DNA of 64,000 bases. Origin: an uncultured Bacteroidales bacterium. GTDB taxonomy: Bacteria > Bacteroidota > Bacteroidia > Bacteroidales > Bacteroidaceae. Position 1 is the first letter of the stretch. Each line of letters begins with the position of its first letter. The stretch spans positions 62,001 to 126,000 of the forward strand of contig CADCLN010000003.1 in NCBI GenBank assembly GCA_902802265.1, given 5' to 3'. Of this stretch, positions 43,683 to 51,797 are shown in pieces. The notes under the pieces are model-generated. The model made no database searches and was not told the origin of the DNA. It worked only from the letters and a program-made list of their open reading frames with translations. Position numbers and translations under genes: made by a program.

Positions 43683-43942
43683 AATCGGAAGACATCGACA
43701 AGATTATTGCCGAAGCAGTCAACGACAGCAAGAAGCAAAGCCGTTGGCATCGCCCTGAACGTGGACGCTCCACCAGCATTCAGTCGCTCAGAAACGTGCT
43801 CAACACCGTGTTCATGCTGGGATTCGTAGCTGCTTTGGTTGTTTATTTCTTATGGCCAGAGCAGAAGGTGCTGTTCTTCGGCATCGGTTTCGGAGCCATC
43901 CTTATCAAGCTGGTAGAATTCTACCTGCGGTTTATGTTCTAA
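43679..43942 (+). CDS. Small membrane protein, GTG start
   Basis: An 87-residue protein whose GTG start overlaps the stop of the DUF4468 gene (GTGA). Residues 1-38 are polar and basic (RWHRPERGRSTSIQSLRNVL), followed by two membrane segments (about 42-60 and 66-84) that end in LRFMF. I do not recognise a family. Coupling to the DUF4468 gene suggests a role in the same envelope process. Confidence 0.65.
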   Translation: MKSEDIDKIIAEAVNDSKKQSRWHRPERGRSTSIQSLRNVLNTVFMLGFVAALVVYFLWPEQKVLFFGIGFGAILIKLVEFYLRFMF

Positions 43943-43944
43943 TA

Positions 43945-44096
43945 TAAAAGTAAAAAGTAAAAGGTAAAAAGGTGAAAAATCTCCATGACATAACAATGCG
44001 AAATGATTGCTGGTATCTTCCAGTAAATCGGATTTTTCACTTTCTGAAATCATTGCCTCTTACTTTTTGCTTTTTACTTTTCACTCTTTCCCTCCC
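43945..44096. repeat. Inverted A/T-rich repeat spanning the porin start
   Basis: A 7-nt-phased A-rich block (AAAAGTA, AAAAGTA, AAAGGTA; 43946-43978) is answered by TTACTTTTTGCTTTTTACTT (44063-44082) and following bases inside the signal-peptide codons of the next gene. The arms could pair over the porin start codon. The T-rich arm encodes the hydrophobic core LTFCFLLFTLSLP. Confidence 0.6.
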
Positions 44097-46104
44097 TGTT
44101 GAGGCTCAGCGCATTGTCCGTGAACTGGAAGCCAACACCGACAATATGATGATGCCTAACGACAGCCTCGGAATGGGTGAGGACGAGGACAAGAAAGGCG
44201 ACAAGAAAATCGTGCCCAACGATATCCGTGCATGGGTTGTGGATGAAATCTATGGCAACATGACGGATGTGCCTGTTGACACCCTGCACCATCAGTATCA
44301 AAATTCGCAACTGCCTGAAGGTGTGAATGGCCACTACAACACATTGGGCAACTTGGGCTCTCCCCGTATGTCGCGCATTTACATGGAACGACCCGACATG
44401 ATGGAATTTATGTTCCTCACGCCGATGGATCAGTTCTTTCGCACCACAGATTTATTTCCCTTCTACAACACCAAGTCGCCCTTCATGAACATAGCCTACA
44501 ACTTCTGCGGTTCCAAGGAGACAGGCTATGACCACGTGCGCGCCACTTATACGAACAACGCTAACAAACGGATGAACTTTGGCGGTCTGTTCGACTACAT
44601 CTACGGTCAAGGTTATTACGACAGCCAATCCACCGGCTTTATGAACGCATCGGCCTGGGCTTCCTATCTCGGTAGCAAATACTGTTTCCACACCTACTAT
44701 CAGCACAACTTCATGAAGATGGCCGAGAATGGCGGTATTACTGACGAAACCTACATTACGGCACCCGAAACCCATCGCACGACCACAGGATCTTCCAACG
44801 ACATTCCCGTCTATTTGAGAAACACTTGGAACCGACAAGAGAACGACATCTTCTTCTACAATCACCACTACAATCTGGGCTACTACAAAGTAGAACCTGG
44901 CGACACCACAGGAACTCACCGCACGTTTGTAACCGTGAGCCGCATATTCCATACCTTTAAATACAGCAAATTCATGCGGAACTACAGGCAATACACCACT
45001 CCGCAAGACTATTATACATATACTTATTTCCGTGCTGATTCTACCGAAGACCGCGTCCGCCACTCTGCCATCAAGAACACCGTCGGACTTTCCCTCTGCG
45101 AAGGTTTCAACAAATGGGCAGCTTTTGGTATTAACGTCTATGTGGGACACGAATACCGCACCTACAATATGTTGGATTCCGTCCTCATCGATGGGAATGC
45201 CGCCTTCGAGAAACGCGACCACAAAGAACACGACCTGTTCCTCGGCGGTCAGATTATCCGTACACAGGGCGAAAAGTTGCATTTCAATCTGAATGCAAAC
45301 TTTGTCTTTGCAGGAGCCAACGTCGGAGACCTCGCCATTAGCGGACATGCTGAGTTTAACTTTCCTTTCCTGAAAGACTCTGCTCAGGTGGCTCTCAACG
45401 GCTTTATCAAGAACCTTGCACCAAGCCACTTTGTCAGCACCTATCATAGCCATTACAGCTGGTGGAACTTTGATGCATCAAAAGAATGGAAAACCCGCAT
45501 CGAAGCCGTCCTCACGTCCAAGAAGACCAAGACCACCCTCACCGCGGCCATCGAGAACGTGAAGAACTATACTTACTTCCAGGACAACGGACTCGAATCA
45601 ACTCAAAACCCTGGTCACTACACCCATAACGTCCAGCCTATGCAGGAATCGAACATGATTCAGATATTTAGTATCAACCTGCTGCAAAACTTTCGTTTAG
45701 GCATACTCCATTTGGACAACGACATCACTTATCAGGCAACGACACATAAGTCTGTCCTCCCCTTGCCTGCACTTTCGCTTTACCATAACCTCTACCTTGA
45801 TTTCCGCATCGCAAAGGTACTTCATACCGAGATTGGAGCTGACTTGAAATACTTCACAAAATACGATGCCCCTGACTATGCCCCCACCATCGGTATGTTC
45901 TGCAACCAGAATCCCAACAACATTATCAAGATTGGCGGATTCCCCATCATTAGTGCCTACGCCAATTTTGACCTGAAGAAAGTACGCTTCTATATTCAGT
46001 ATTACCATGCCAATGCAGGCACCAACCGCTACTTCTGGGCACCAGGCTATCCTGCCAGTCCAACAGGACTCCACTTCGGACTTAGTTGGAATTTTTATGA
46101 CTAA
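43996..46104 (+). CDS. Putative porin of the Bacteroidetes large-barrel family
   Basis: A 702-residue protein. The ATG at 43996 is preferred; a GTG at 43972 would add eight residues. A rather long signal peptide (NRIFHFLKSLPLTFCFLLF) ends at VEAQ. The mature part begins with an acidic linker (GMGEDEDKKGDKK), followed by a barrel rich in Tyr/His/Asn strands (YQHNFMKMAENGGITDE, FYNHHYNLGYYKV, and the terminal LHFGLSWNFYD ending in an aromatic residue). The phrase PRMSRIYMERPDMMEFMF fits the 'putative porin' family (PF14121-like). It lies in the outer membrane; the solute is unknown. The inverted repeat around its start may affect translation. Confidence 0.78.
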   Translation: MRNDCWYLPVNRIFHFLKSLPLTFCFLLFTLSLPVEAQRIVRELEANTDNMMMPNDSLGMGEDEDKKGDKKIVPNDIRAWVVDEIYGNMTDVPVDTLHHQYQNSQLPEGVNGHYNTLGNLGSPRMSRIYMERPDMMEFMFLTPMDQFFRTTDLFPFYNTKSPFMNIAYNFCGSKETGYDHVRATYTNNANKRMNFGGLFDYIYGQGYYDSQSTGFMNASAWASYLGSKYCFHTYYQHNFMKMAENGGITDETYITAPETHRTTTGSSNDIPVYLRNTWNRQENDIFFYNHHYNLGYYKVEPGDTTGTHRTFVTVSRIFHTFKYSKFMRNYRQYTTPQDYYTYTYFRADSTEDRVRHSAIKNTVGLSLCEGFNKWAAFGINVYVGHEYRTYNMLDSVLIDGNAAFEKRDHKEHDLFLGGQIIRTQGEKLHFNLNANFVFAGANVGDLAISGHAEFNFPFLKDSAQVALNGFIKNLAPSHFVSTYHSHYSWWNFDASKEWKTRIEAVLTSKKTKTTLTAAIENVKNYTYFQDNGLESTQNPGHYTHNVQPMQESNMIQIFSINLLQNFRLGILHLDNDITYQATTHKSVLPLPALSLYHNLYLDFRIAKVLHTEIGADLKYFTKYDAPDYAPTIGMFCNQNPNNIIKIGGFPIISAYANFDLKKVRFYIQYYHANAGTNRYFWAPGYPASPTGLHFGLSWNFYD

Positions 46105-46171
46105 AAAGTTAAATTAAATTAAATCCATAATGTATTCAAGCAAAATTCGCTGAAAAACCGCAAAATAGCCG

Positions 46172-46179
46172 TACCTTTG
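46172..46179 (+). promoter_or_regulatory. -7 element for rpsA
   Basis: TACCTTTG followed by CAGCCG is a full consensus match and lies about 126 bp before the rpsA ATG, leaving a leader of about 120 nt that contains the CTATAG repeats. Confidence 0.65.
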
Positions 46180-46200
46180 CAGCCGATTTTGCAAAATTGA

Positions 46201-46246
46201 TATTCTATAGGAACTATAGTCACTATAGAAACTATAGGAACTATAG
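46201..46246. repeat. 9-nt ACTATAGRA tandem repeats in the rpsA leader
   Basis: Five units in 9-nt steps (CTATAGGA, ACTATAGTC, ACTATAGAA, ACTATAGGA, ACTATAGAC) lie in the untranslated leader of rpsA. Each contains the palindrome CTATAG, so stems can form. The reverse complement motif precedes uxaC (27513-27568). Confidence 0.75.
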
Positions 46247-46304
46247 ACAAATAAGTCAATATAATGTCTAACTTTATTAATTAAAATTTTTCTTATTAAT
46301 TTTT

Positions 46305-48089
46305 ATGGCAATTAAAAACATTCAACCGCTGGAAAACTTCGATTGGGACGAATACGAAAACGGCGGTAAAGCAGCCGACAAGGCAGCTGACAAAGCAGCC
46401 TACGAAGGCACACTCAACAATGTCAACGACAACGAAGTAGTTGATGGTACCGTAACCTCTATCAACGAGCGCGAAGTTGTTGTCAACATCGGCTACAAGA
46501 GCGAAGGCGTCATCGCCCGCAGCGAATTCCGTTACGCTCCAGACCTCAAGGTAGGCGACAAAGTAGAAGTTTACATCGAAAATCAGGAAGACAAGAAAGG
46601 TCAGCTCGTTCTTTCACACAAGAAAGCACGTCAGAGCCGTTCTTGGGACCGTGTCAACGCAGCACTTGAAAACAATGAAGTGGTACAGGGCTTCGTGAAA
46701 TGCCGCACAAAGGGTGGTATGATTGTGGACGTATTCGGTACAGAAGCATTCCTCCCAGGCAGCCAGATCGACGTGAAACCCATCCGCGACTACGATACAT
46801 TTGTTGGCAAGACTATGGAATTCAAGATTGTCAAGATCAACCAGGAATTCCGCAACGTTGTCGTTAGCCACAAAGCACTCATCGAAGCTGAACTCGAAGA
46901 ACAGAAGAAGGCTATCATCTCTAAGCTTGAAAAAGGTCAGATTCTCGAAGGTACCGTTAAGAACATCACTCCTTACGGCGTATTCATCGACCTGGGCGGT
47001 GTTGACGGTCTCATCCACATCACAGACCTCTCTTGGGGACGTGTCAGCGACCCGAAGGAAGTGGTTCAGCTCGACCAGAAACTCAATGTTGTTATCATCG
47101 ACTTCGACGACGAGAAGAAGCGCATCGCTCTCGGTCTGAAGCAGCTCACTCCACATCCATGGGATGCACTCTCTGCTGACCTCAAGGTAGGCGACAAGGT
47201 GAAGGGTAAAGTTGTTGTCATGGCAGACTATGGCGCATTCATCGAAATTGCACCAGGCGTAGAGGGACTCATCCATGTTTCTGAAATGTCTTGGAGCGCA
47301 CACCTCCACTCTGCACAGGACTTCATGAAGGTTGGCGACGAAGTGGAAGCTGTTATCCTCACCCTCGACCGTGAAGAGCGCAAGATGTCACTCGGCATCA
47401 AGCAGCTGAAGGACGACCCATGGGAGAACATCGAAGAGAAATATCCTATCGGCAGCAAGCATATTGCCAAGGTTCGCAACTTCACAAACTTCGGCGTATT
47501 TGTTGAAGTAGAAGAAGGTGTTGACGGTCTCATCCATATCTCTGACCTGTCTTGGACAAAGAAAGTAAAGCATCCATCAGAGTTCACTCAGATTGGCGCA
47601 GAAATCGAAGTTCAGGTACTCGACATCGACAAGGAGAACCGTCGTCTCTCACTCGGTCACAAGCAGCTTGAAGAAAATCCTTGGGACAACTTCGAAACGA
47701 TTTTCACTCAGGACAGCATCCACGAAGGTAAGATCATCGAAGTGCTCGACAAGGGTGCCGTTGTCTCTCTCGAAGGCGGTGTAGAAGGCTTTGCTACTCC
47801 TAAGCACCTCGTGAAGGAAGACGGCAGCCAGGCTCAGCTCGGCGAAACCCTTCAGTTCAAAGTCATCGAATTCAACAAAGAATCCAAGCGCATCATCCTT
47901 TCTCACAGCCGCATCTTCGAAGATGTTGCACGTGCAGAAGCAAAGGCCAAGAAGGCAGAAGCTGCAGGAGCAAAGAAACCAGCACGTCCAGCCAAGGAAG
48001 CAGCACCACAGATTAAGAACGTGGCAGCTACAACAAGCCTCAGCGACAACGAAGCACTGGCTGCTCTGAAAGCTTCAATGGAAGAATAA
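46305..48089 (+). CDS. rpsA: 30S ribosomal protein S1
   Basis: A 594-residue protein with six S1 RNA-binding domains, starting near residues 41 (VVDGTVTSINEREVVV), 127, 210 (LEGTVKNITPYGVFIDLGG), 297, 384 (AKVRNFTNFGVFVEVEEGV) and 470. The last 60 residues are Ala/Lys/Glu-rich. It binds leaders of mRNA to the 30S subunit; in Bacteroidetes, where Shine-Dalgarno sequences are mostly absent, it may be especially important, and AT-rich leaders are its usual ligand. rnz follows after one base with a TTG start. Confidence 0.96.
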   Translation: MAIKNIQPLENFDWDEYENGGKAADKAADKAAYEGTLNNVNDNEVVDGTVTSINEREVVVNIGYKSEGVIARSEFRYAPDLKVGDKVEVYIENQEDKKGQLVLSHKKARQSRSWDRVNAALENNEVVQGFVKCRTKGGMIVDVFGTEAFLPGSQIDVKPIRDYDTFVGKTMEFKIVKINQEFRNVVVSHKALIEAELEEQKKAIISKLEKGQILEGTVKNITPYGVFIDLGGVDGLIHITDLSWGRVSDPKEVVQLDQKLNVVIIDFDDEKKRIALGLKQLTPHPWDALSADLKVGDKVKGKVVVMADYGAFIEIAPGVEGLIHVSEMSWSAHLHSAQDFMKVGDEVEAVILTLDREERKMSLGIKQLKDDPWENIEEKYPIGSKHIAKVRNFTNFGVFVEVEEGVDGLIHISDLSWTKKVKHPSEFTQIGAEIEVQVLDIDKENRRLSLGHKQLEENPWDNFETIFTQDSIHEGKIIEVLDKGAVVSLEGGVEGFATPKHLVKEDGSQAQLGETLQFKVIEFNKESKRIILSHSRIFEDVARAEAKAKKAEAAGAKKPARPAKEAAPQIKNVAATTSLSDNEALAALKASMEE

Positions 48090-48090
48090 T

Positions 48091-49008
48091 TTGGAAAAAT
48101 TTGAATTGCACATATTAGGATGCGGAGCGGCACTACCCACTCCGCATCATTTTTGTTCTTCGCAGGTGCTCAACATCCGCGAAAAACTCTTCATGATAGA
48201 CTGTGCCGAAGGCAGCCAGATACAGTTGCGCCGCGGCCACCTTAAATATCCCCATCTGAACAACATCTTCATCACCCATCTGCATGGTGACCATTGCTTC
48301 GGACTCATGGGACTCATCTCTACCTTCGCTTTGCTCGGACGCACAGCCCCCCTTCACATTTATGCTCCCACAGGACTTCGTGACATCTTTCAGCCCCAGA
48401 TAGACTTCTTCTGCCAGGGCATGGAATACACCGTACAGCTTCACGAAGTCAATCACAAAGAACCAACCGTCATTTACGACGACCGTTCTGTCAGCGTGGA
48501 GACCATTCCGCTGAAGCATCGCATTCCCTGTGTAGGCTATCTCTTTAAAGAGAAACAACTGCCGCGACACATTCGTCGCGACGTCATTGACGCATACCAC
48601 ATTCCCATCTCGCAAATCAACAATATCAAGGCGGGCATGGACTGGCAAATGCCCGACGGCGAAGTGATACCCAACCACCTGCTCACTACTCCACCCGACC
48701 CTGTTCGCAGCTATGCCTACTGCTCCGATACCATGTTCGTTCCGCAGAACGCCCCGCAGCTTTCCGGTGTCAGCCTGCTCTACCACGAAGCCACTTTCTT
48801 GCAGGAACAGGAACTTCTTGCCCGAAAAACTTTTCATTCCACCGCCCAGCAAGCAGCCACCCTTGCCCAGCTCAGTCATGCAGGCAAACTCCTGCTGGGT
48901 CATTTTTCTTCTCGCTACAAAGACAAAGAGCCCCAGCTGCTTGCCGAGGCCCAATCCGTCTTTCCAGATACCATCGCCGCTCAAGACGGTATGCATATCA
49001 TTTTATAA
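48091..49008 (+). CDS. rnz: Ribonuclease Z
   Basis: A 305-residue metallo-beta-lactamase-fold enzyme. A TTG start is inferred: it lies 1 bp after the rpsA stop and no ATG fits without losing the first strand. Zinc motif is ITHLHGDHCFGLMG at about 61-74, followed by YDDRSVSVETIPLKHRIPCVGY, SYAYCSDT, LLYHEATF and LLLGHFSSRY for the later ligands. It trims 3' ends of tRNA precursors. Its 3' end converges on, and overlaps by a few bases, a short minus-strand frame. Confidence 0.93.
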   Translation: MEKFELHILGCGAALPTPHHFCSSQVLNIREKLFMIDCAEGSQIQLRRGHLKYPHLNNIFITHLHGDHCFGLMGLISTFALLGRTAPLHIYAPTGLRDIFQPQIDFFCQGMEYTVQLHEVNHKEPTVIYDDRSVSVETIPLKHRIPCVGYLFKEKQLPRHIRRDVIDAYHIPISQINNIKAGMDWQMPDGEVIPNHLLTTPPDPVRSYAYCSDTMFVPQNAPQLSGVSLLYHEATFLQEQELLARKTFHSTAQQAATLAQLSHAGKLLLGHFSSRYKDKEPQLLAEAQSVFPDTIAAQDGMHIIL

Positions 49009-49161
49009 TCCACCATCAACCATCCAAATGCTCTCTTCGTTGTCGTTTCGGAGCGTGATGTGACTTTGTACATCCTTTCCGTCGGGTGTGGTCAATGTGT
49101 AGAAAACATAGACTCCTGCATAGGAAGAATCCTTTCGCACATTGAATAATCCGTTTTTCAA
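49003..49161 (-). CDS. Possible 52-residue protein or fragment, TTG start
   Basis: A frame of 52 codons (opening LKNGLFNVRKDSSYAG, ending SIWMVDGGL) lies directly after the STM3941-like gene, its TTG overlapping that gene's stop by 4 bases (TTGA), and ends inside the last codons of rnz on the other strand. The residue pattern looks like a beta-rich protein (GVYVFYTLTTPDGK, HITLRND) rather than noise. It could be a real small coupled gene or the surviving 3' end of a larger, deleted gene. I do not recognise a family. Confidence 0.35.
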   Translation of the reverse strand: MKNGLFNVRKDSSYAGVYVFYTLTTPDGKDVQSHITLRNDNEESIWMVDGGL

Positions 49162-49679
49162 CTGGAAAAATGTTTCAATCGTTCATTCAGCAAATTGCAG
49201 AGTTGTTCTGTCTTCATGGTAAGACAGGTGGTGGAGATAGTTTCTGGTGTGTTGACCAGACGTTTGTTCAGATTGCGGATGATGCGGTCGAAACGGTTTG
49301 CTCCTTTATTCTTACGGTTAGCCACTCCCCTTTTGTAGTGGATGCCGATAAACTTATTGTCCATGCATGTTATCAGTTCAAAAGATGTCACATCGGCAAA
49401 GTTGATGACCTGTGTCCTTACAGTCTTAATGATTACACACTGGTCTGTGATGGTCAGATAAGGCTGACGTGTCAACAGCTGATGGAGTAACAGGAAAAGC
49501 ATATAAAGACTGCAAAAGCCGAGGAGCAGAAGCCCTATCCATGTAATTAACATGATGAAGAAAGGTGTGTTTGCAGGGGGAATTTGAAGCATTCTCCATA
49601 AAAAGATGGTAAAAGAAAACCCCAGAATCACCAGGAGAAGCGATTTCCAGACAGAATGATAGATTTTGATTTCTTGCAT
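49158..49679 (-). CDS. STM3941-like membrane protein
   Basis: A 173-residue protein beginning MQEIKIYHSVWKSLLLVI, the usual opening of STM3941-family proteins, with two membrane segments (about 12-31 and 38-65). A soluble PH-like domain follows (YLTITDQCVIIKTVRTQVI, then INFADVTSFELI). The Arg/Lys/Asn-rich phrase RGVANRKNKGANRFDRIIRN sits at about 118-137. Function unknown. It starts 13 bp after the TraB/GumN gene and is read with it. Confidence 0.7.
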   Translation of the reverse strand: MQEIKIYHSVWKSLLLVILGFSFTIFLWRMLQIPPANTPFFIMLITWIGLLLLGFCSLYMLFLLLHQLLTRQPYLTITDQCVIIKTVRTQVINFADVTSFELITCMDNKFIGIHYKRGVANRKNKGANRFDRIIRNLNKRLVNTPETISTTCLTMKTEQLCNLLNERLKHFSS

Positions 49680-49692
49680 AGCTTATTCTTTG

Positions 49693-50634
49693 TTATTTCT
49701 TGATTTGTTCAACCTTATATCCAGATGAGCGGAGCAAATGAATGATGCCGTACTCTCCTATCAGATGAGCAGAACCAAAGACGAACAGAGTAGGCTTCTG
49801 ACGCATGGCAGTCTGCATCTTCGGGAACCACGTTTCGTTGCGCTCTTTCAGCAACACAGTATATTGACTGGCCTTCGGAAGATAGTAACGGGTGAAACCT
49901 TCAAAGTCGCGAGCCTTCCAATAGTTGCACAGTGCCAGCGGTTCCTCTATCAGCTTTGCCTTGCGTTCCTCGTAGTTCTTCAGGAAAGCCATGAGCGAAT
50001 CAGCCTGCGCCTCGATGGTCGGAGGGGCTTGGAACTGAGCAGAAACCATTTCTTCAGCACTCCTGTCTTCATCGTCCAGTCCGAAAACTTCGAGGCCACG
50101 TTCCTTGGCTCGTTGCATCAGTACGAAGTCCATAGCCGTATTCGACACACCGGCGCCCTGCATGAGGTTCTCTCTCGTTTGCTTTCTGATGGGCCTAAGG
50201 AGGAAATCCTGAAAATCGGCAGGCTGCCAACTCCTGATTTCTTTCCACTTTGGGTCATCCAGATTGAGGGGAATAATCTCCTTGAATTTTGCCTTCAGTA
50301 TGTCTGCACTTTCTTTGTCTATGAAGTCGAAGATGTTCTTTCCGTCTGGGTACTTTAGCCTTTCTCGTGGCTTGGGCTCCATACTCAGCAGGCTTTCAAT
50401 GTCGGGATGCAGCATCTCTTCTGTGGGAAGAAACTCAATAAACATCTGCTGACACTGTGCCTCCACTTCTTGGTAATCGGGAACGCTGTCAAGCAACGAT
50501 GCTGGCAGAACGTGAATGGTGCCGAGTATGAACGAAGGCTTGTCCAGTCCATCGCCACTGATGCGGAAAATGTATTGCGCTTGGGCGGAGGAAATGAAGA
50601 ATGTAAGGAAGAAAATAAATGCAGACGGCTTCAT
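49693..50634 (-). CDS. TraB/GumN-family protein
   Basis: A 313-residue exported protein. The start at 50634 gives an ATGA overlap with the preceding gene; a start four codons earlier is possible. Signal peptide: FIFFLTFFISSAQAQ. The family motifs are FILGTIHVLP near the N-terminus and FVFGSAHLIGEYGIIHLL near the C-terminus, each with a conserved His, plus GLDDEDRS in the middle. TraB/GumN (Tiki-like) proteins have been proposed to be metalloproteases. It follows DUF6057 in a glycogen-enzyme neighbourhood with no clear link. Confidence 0.85.
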   Translation of the reverse strand: MKPSAFIFFLTFFISSAQAQYIFRISGDGLDKPSFILGTIHVLPASLLDSVPDYQEVEAQCQQMFIEFLPTEEMLHPDIESLLSMEPKPRERLKYPDGKNIFDFIDKESADILKAKFKEIIPLNLDDPKWKEIRSWQPADFQDFLLRPIRKQTRENLMQGAGVSNTAMDFVLMQRAKERGLEVFGLDDEDRSAEEMVSAQFQAPPTIEAQADSLMAFLKNYEERKAKLIEEPLALCNYWKARDFEGFTRYYLPKASQYTVLLKERNETWFPKMQTAMRQKPTLFVFGSAHLIGEYGIIHLLRSSGYKVEQIKK

Positions 50635-51797
50635 TTGTTCTGGCATTCATAATACCACCAGAAAGTATTGCCAAAGGCGCGGCGAGTCAGATTGGTGCGT
50701 TCCAGGTCGTCGGCGATGTCGGCTTTCATGCGCTGATATTCGTCGTAGCGAGCAGCGGTTTCGCTGTCGATGCTGTATGGCATTTTTCTAGCTTTGTTCT
50801 TGTTGATGTAGAGGATGGCTTCGCGGTAAGCCCTCGGCAATTGCTGGGCTGTGGTGACTGTGTCGGGATAGAACTGAGGCAGCACTTTGGCGAAAGCCTT
50901 GAGATCCTTTTGCAGGAGCAGGTAGCAGAGGTAGTAGTCCTGTGTGACAGGGGTGCGCAGGTTTTCCTTGCTGTTGAGGATGCGCAGGTAGTGGCGTGTG
51001 GTGCGGATGGTCTTGTAGTCGGGAATGGCTCCGAGCTTATGACAGATGCGAAGGGCTGGATAGCGATAGACGGAGTCTGTGTCGCTGATGCTGAGCAATC
51101 CGTCTGCCCCGTCGTATTGAGGGTAGTCGAACAGGTTTTCTGCCAAGAGTCCCTGTTGTGCCAGTGCAAACATACGCAGTTCAGTCAGTCGGCGTGAAGT
51201 CTTGAGCGACGTATTTGCCACGTCGGCGGCTTCGTCATAGCTGTGCGCCATAATCAGTCGCTCGGTCTTCAGTTCATAGTGATAGACTTCGCGCGTCTGT
51301 GAAGTGGCTCCGCAGCAAAGTATCATGACGAAGAGTATCAGGTAATTTTGCCACAGCAGGGATTGGGTCTCTTCCTGTTCCTCGCCATAGCGCACCTTTC
51401 GGAGGAAGATTACCAGCAGCAGATAGGCAACGAGCAGAGCGGGACAAAGCCACAGCCAGACTCCGAATGTAAAGTGCCCTGCTGCATCTTGTCTCAGACT
51501 GGTCAGCATGGAGAGGCATAGCAGCGAGGGGAAGTAGCTGAGGGAATAGTAGCGCCCGTTAAATTTCAGCAGATGGCCAACGAGCCACTGCAGAACTTGC
51601 AACACAATGGTGACGGTGAGCGAGCCTATCAGGATGGAATAGGTAGTCAGTCCGTGAGAAGACACAAACTGCGCTTCTGCCAGCAGGTCGCCCTGCAGGA
51701 AGTAGAGATAGCAGAAGCAGAAAAGCATGAAAAGCAGACCACAGGAATAACGAACAATTCCCATGGTCTGCTTGGCTATGTTGTTGTTGTAGTTCAT
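50631..51797 (-). CDS. DUF6057-like membrane protein
   Basis: A 388-residue protein with four to five membrane segments in the first 190 residues (for example YSCGLLFMLFCFCYLYFLQ, YLILFVMILCCGA) and a C-terminal soluble helical part of about 200 residues with TPR-like helices (ELRMFALAQQGLLAENLFDY). This layout matches DUF6057 of Bacteroidetes as I know it. Its start overlaps the stop of glgB by 4 bp and its stop overlaps the TraB/GumN start, so the three are translationally coupled. Function unknown. Confidence 0.68.
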   Translation of the reverse strand: MNYNNNIAKQTMGIVRYSCGLLFMLFCFCYLYFLQGDLLAEAQFVSSHGLTTYSILIGSLTVTIVLQVLQWLVGHLLKFNGRYYSLSYFPSLLCLSMLTSLRQDAAGHFTFGVWLWLCPALLVAYLLLVIFLRKVRYGEEQEETQSLLWQNYLILFVMILCCGATSQTREVYHYELKTERLIMAHSYDEAADVANTSLKTSRRLTELRMFALAQQGLLAENLFDYPQYDGADGLLSISDTDSVYRYPALRICHKLGAIPDYKTIRTTRHYLRILNSKENLRTPVTQDYYLCYLLLQKDLKAFAKVLPQFYPDTVTTAQQLPRAYREAILYINKNKARKMPYSIDSETAARYDEYQRMKADIADDLERTNLTRRAFGNTFWWYYECQNK

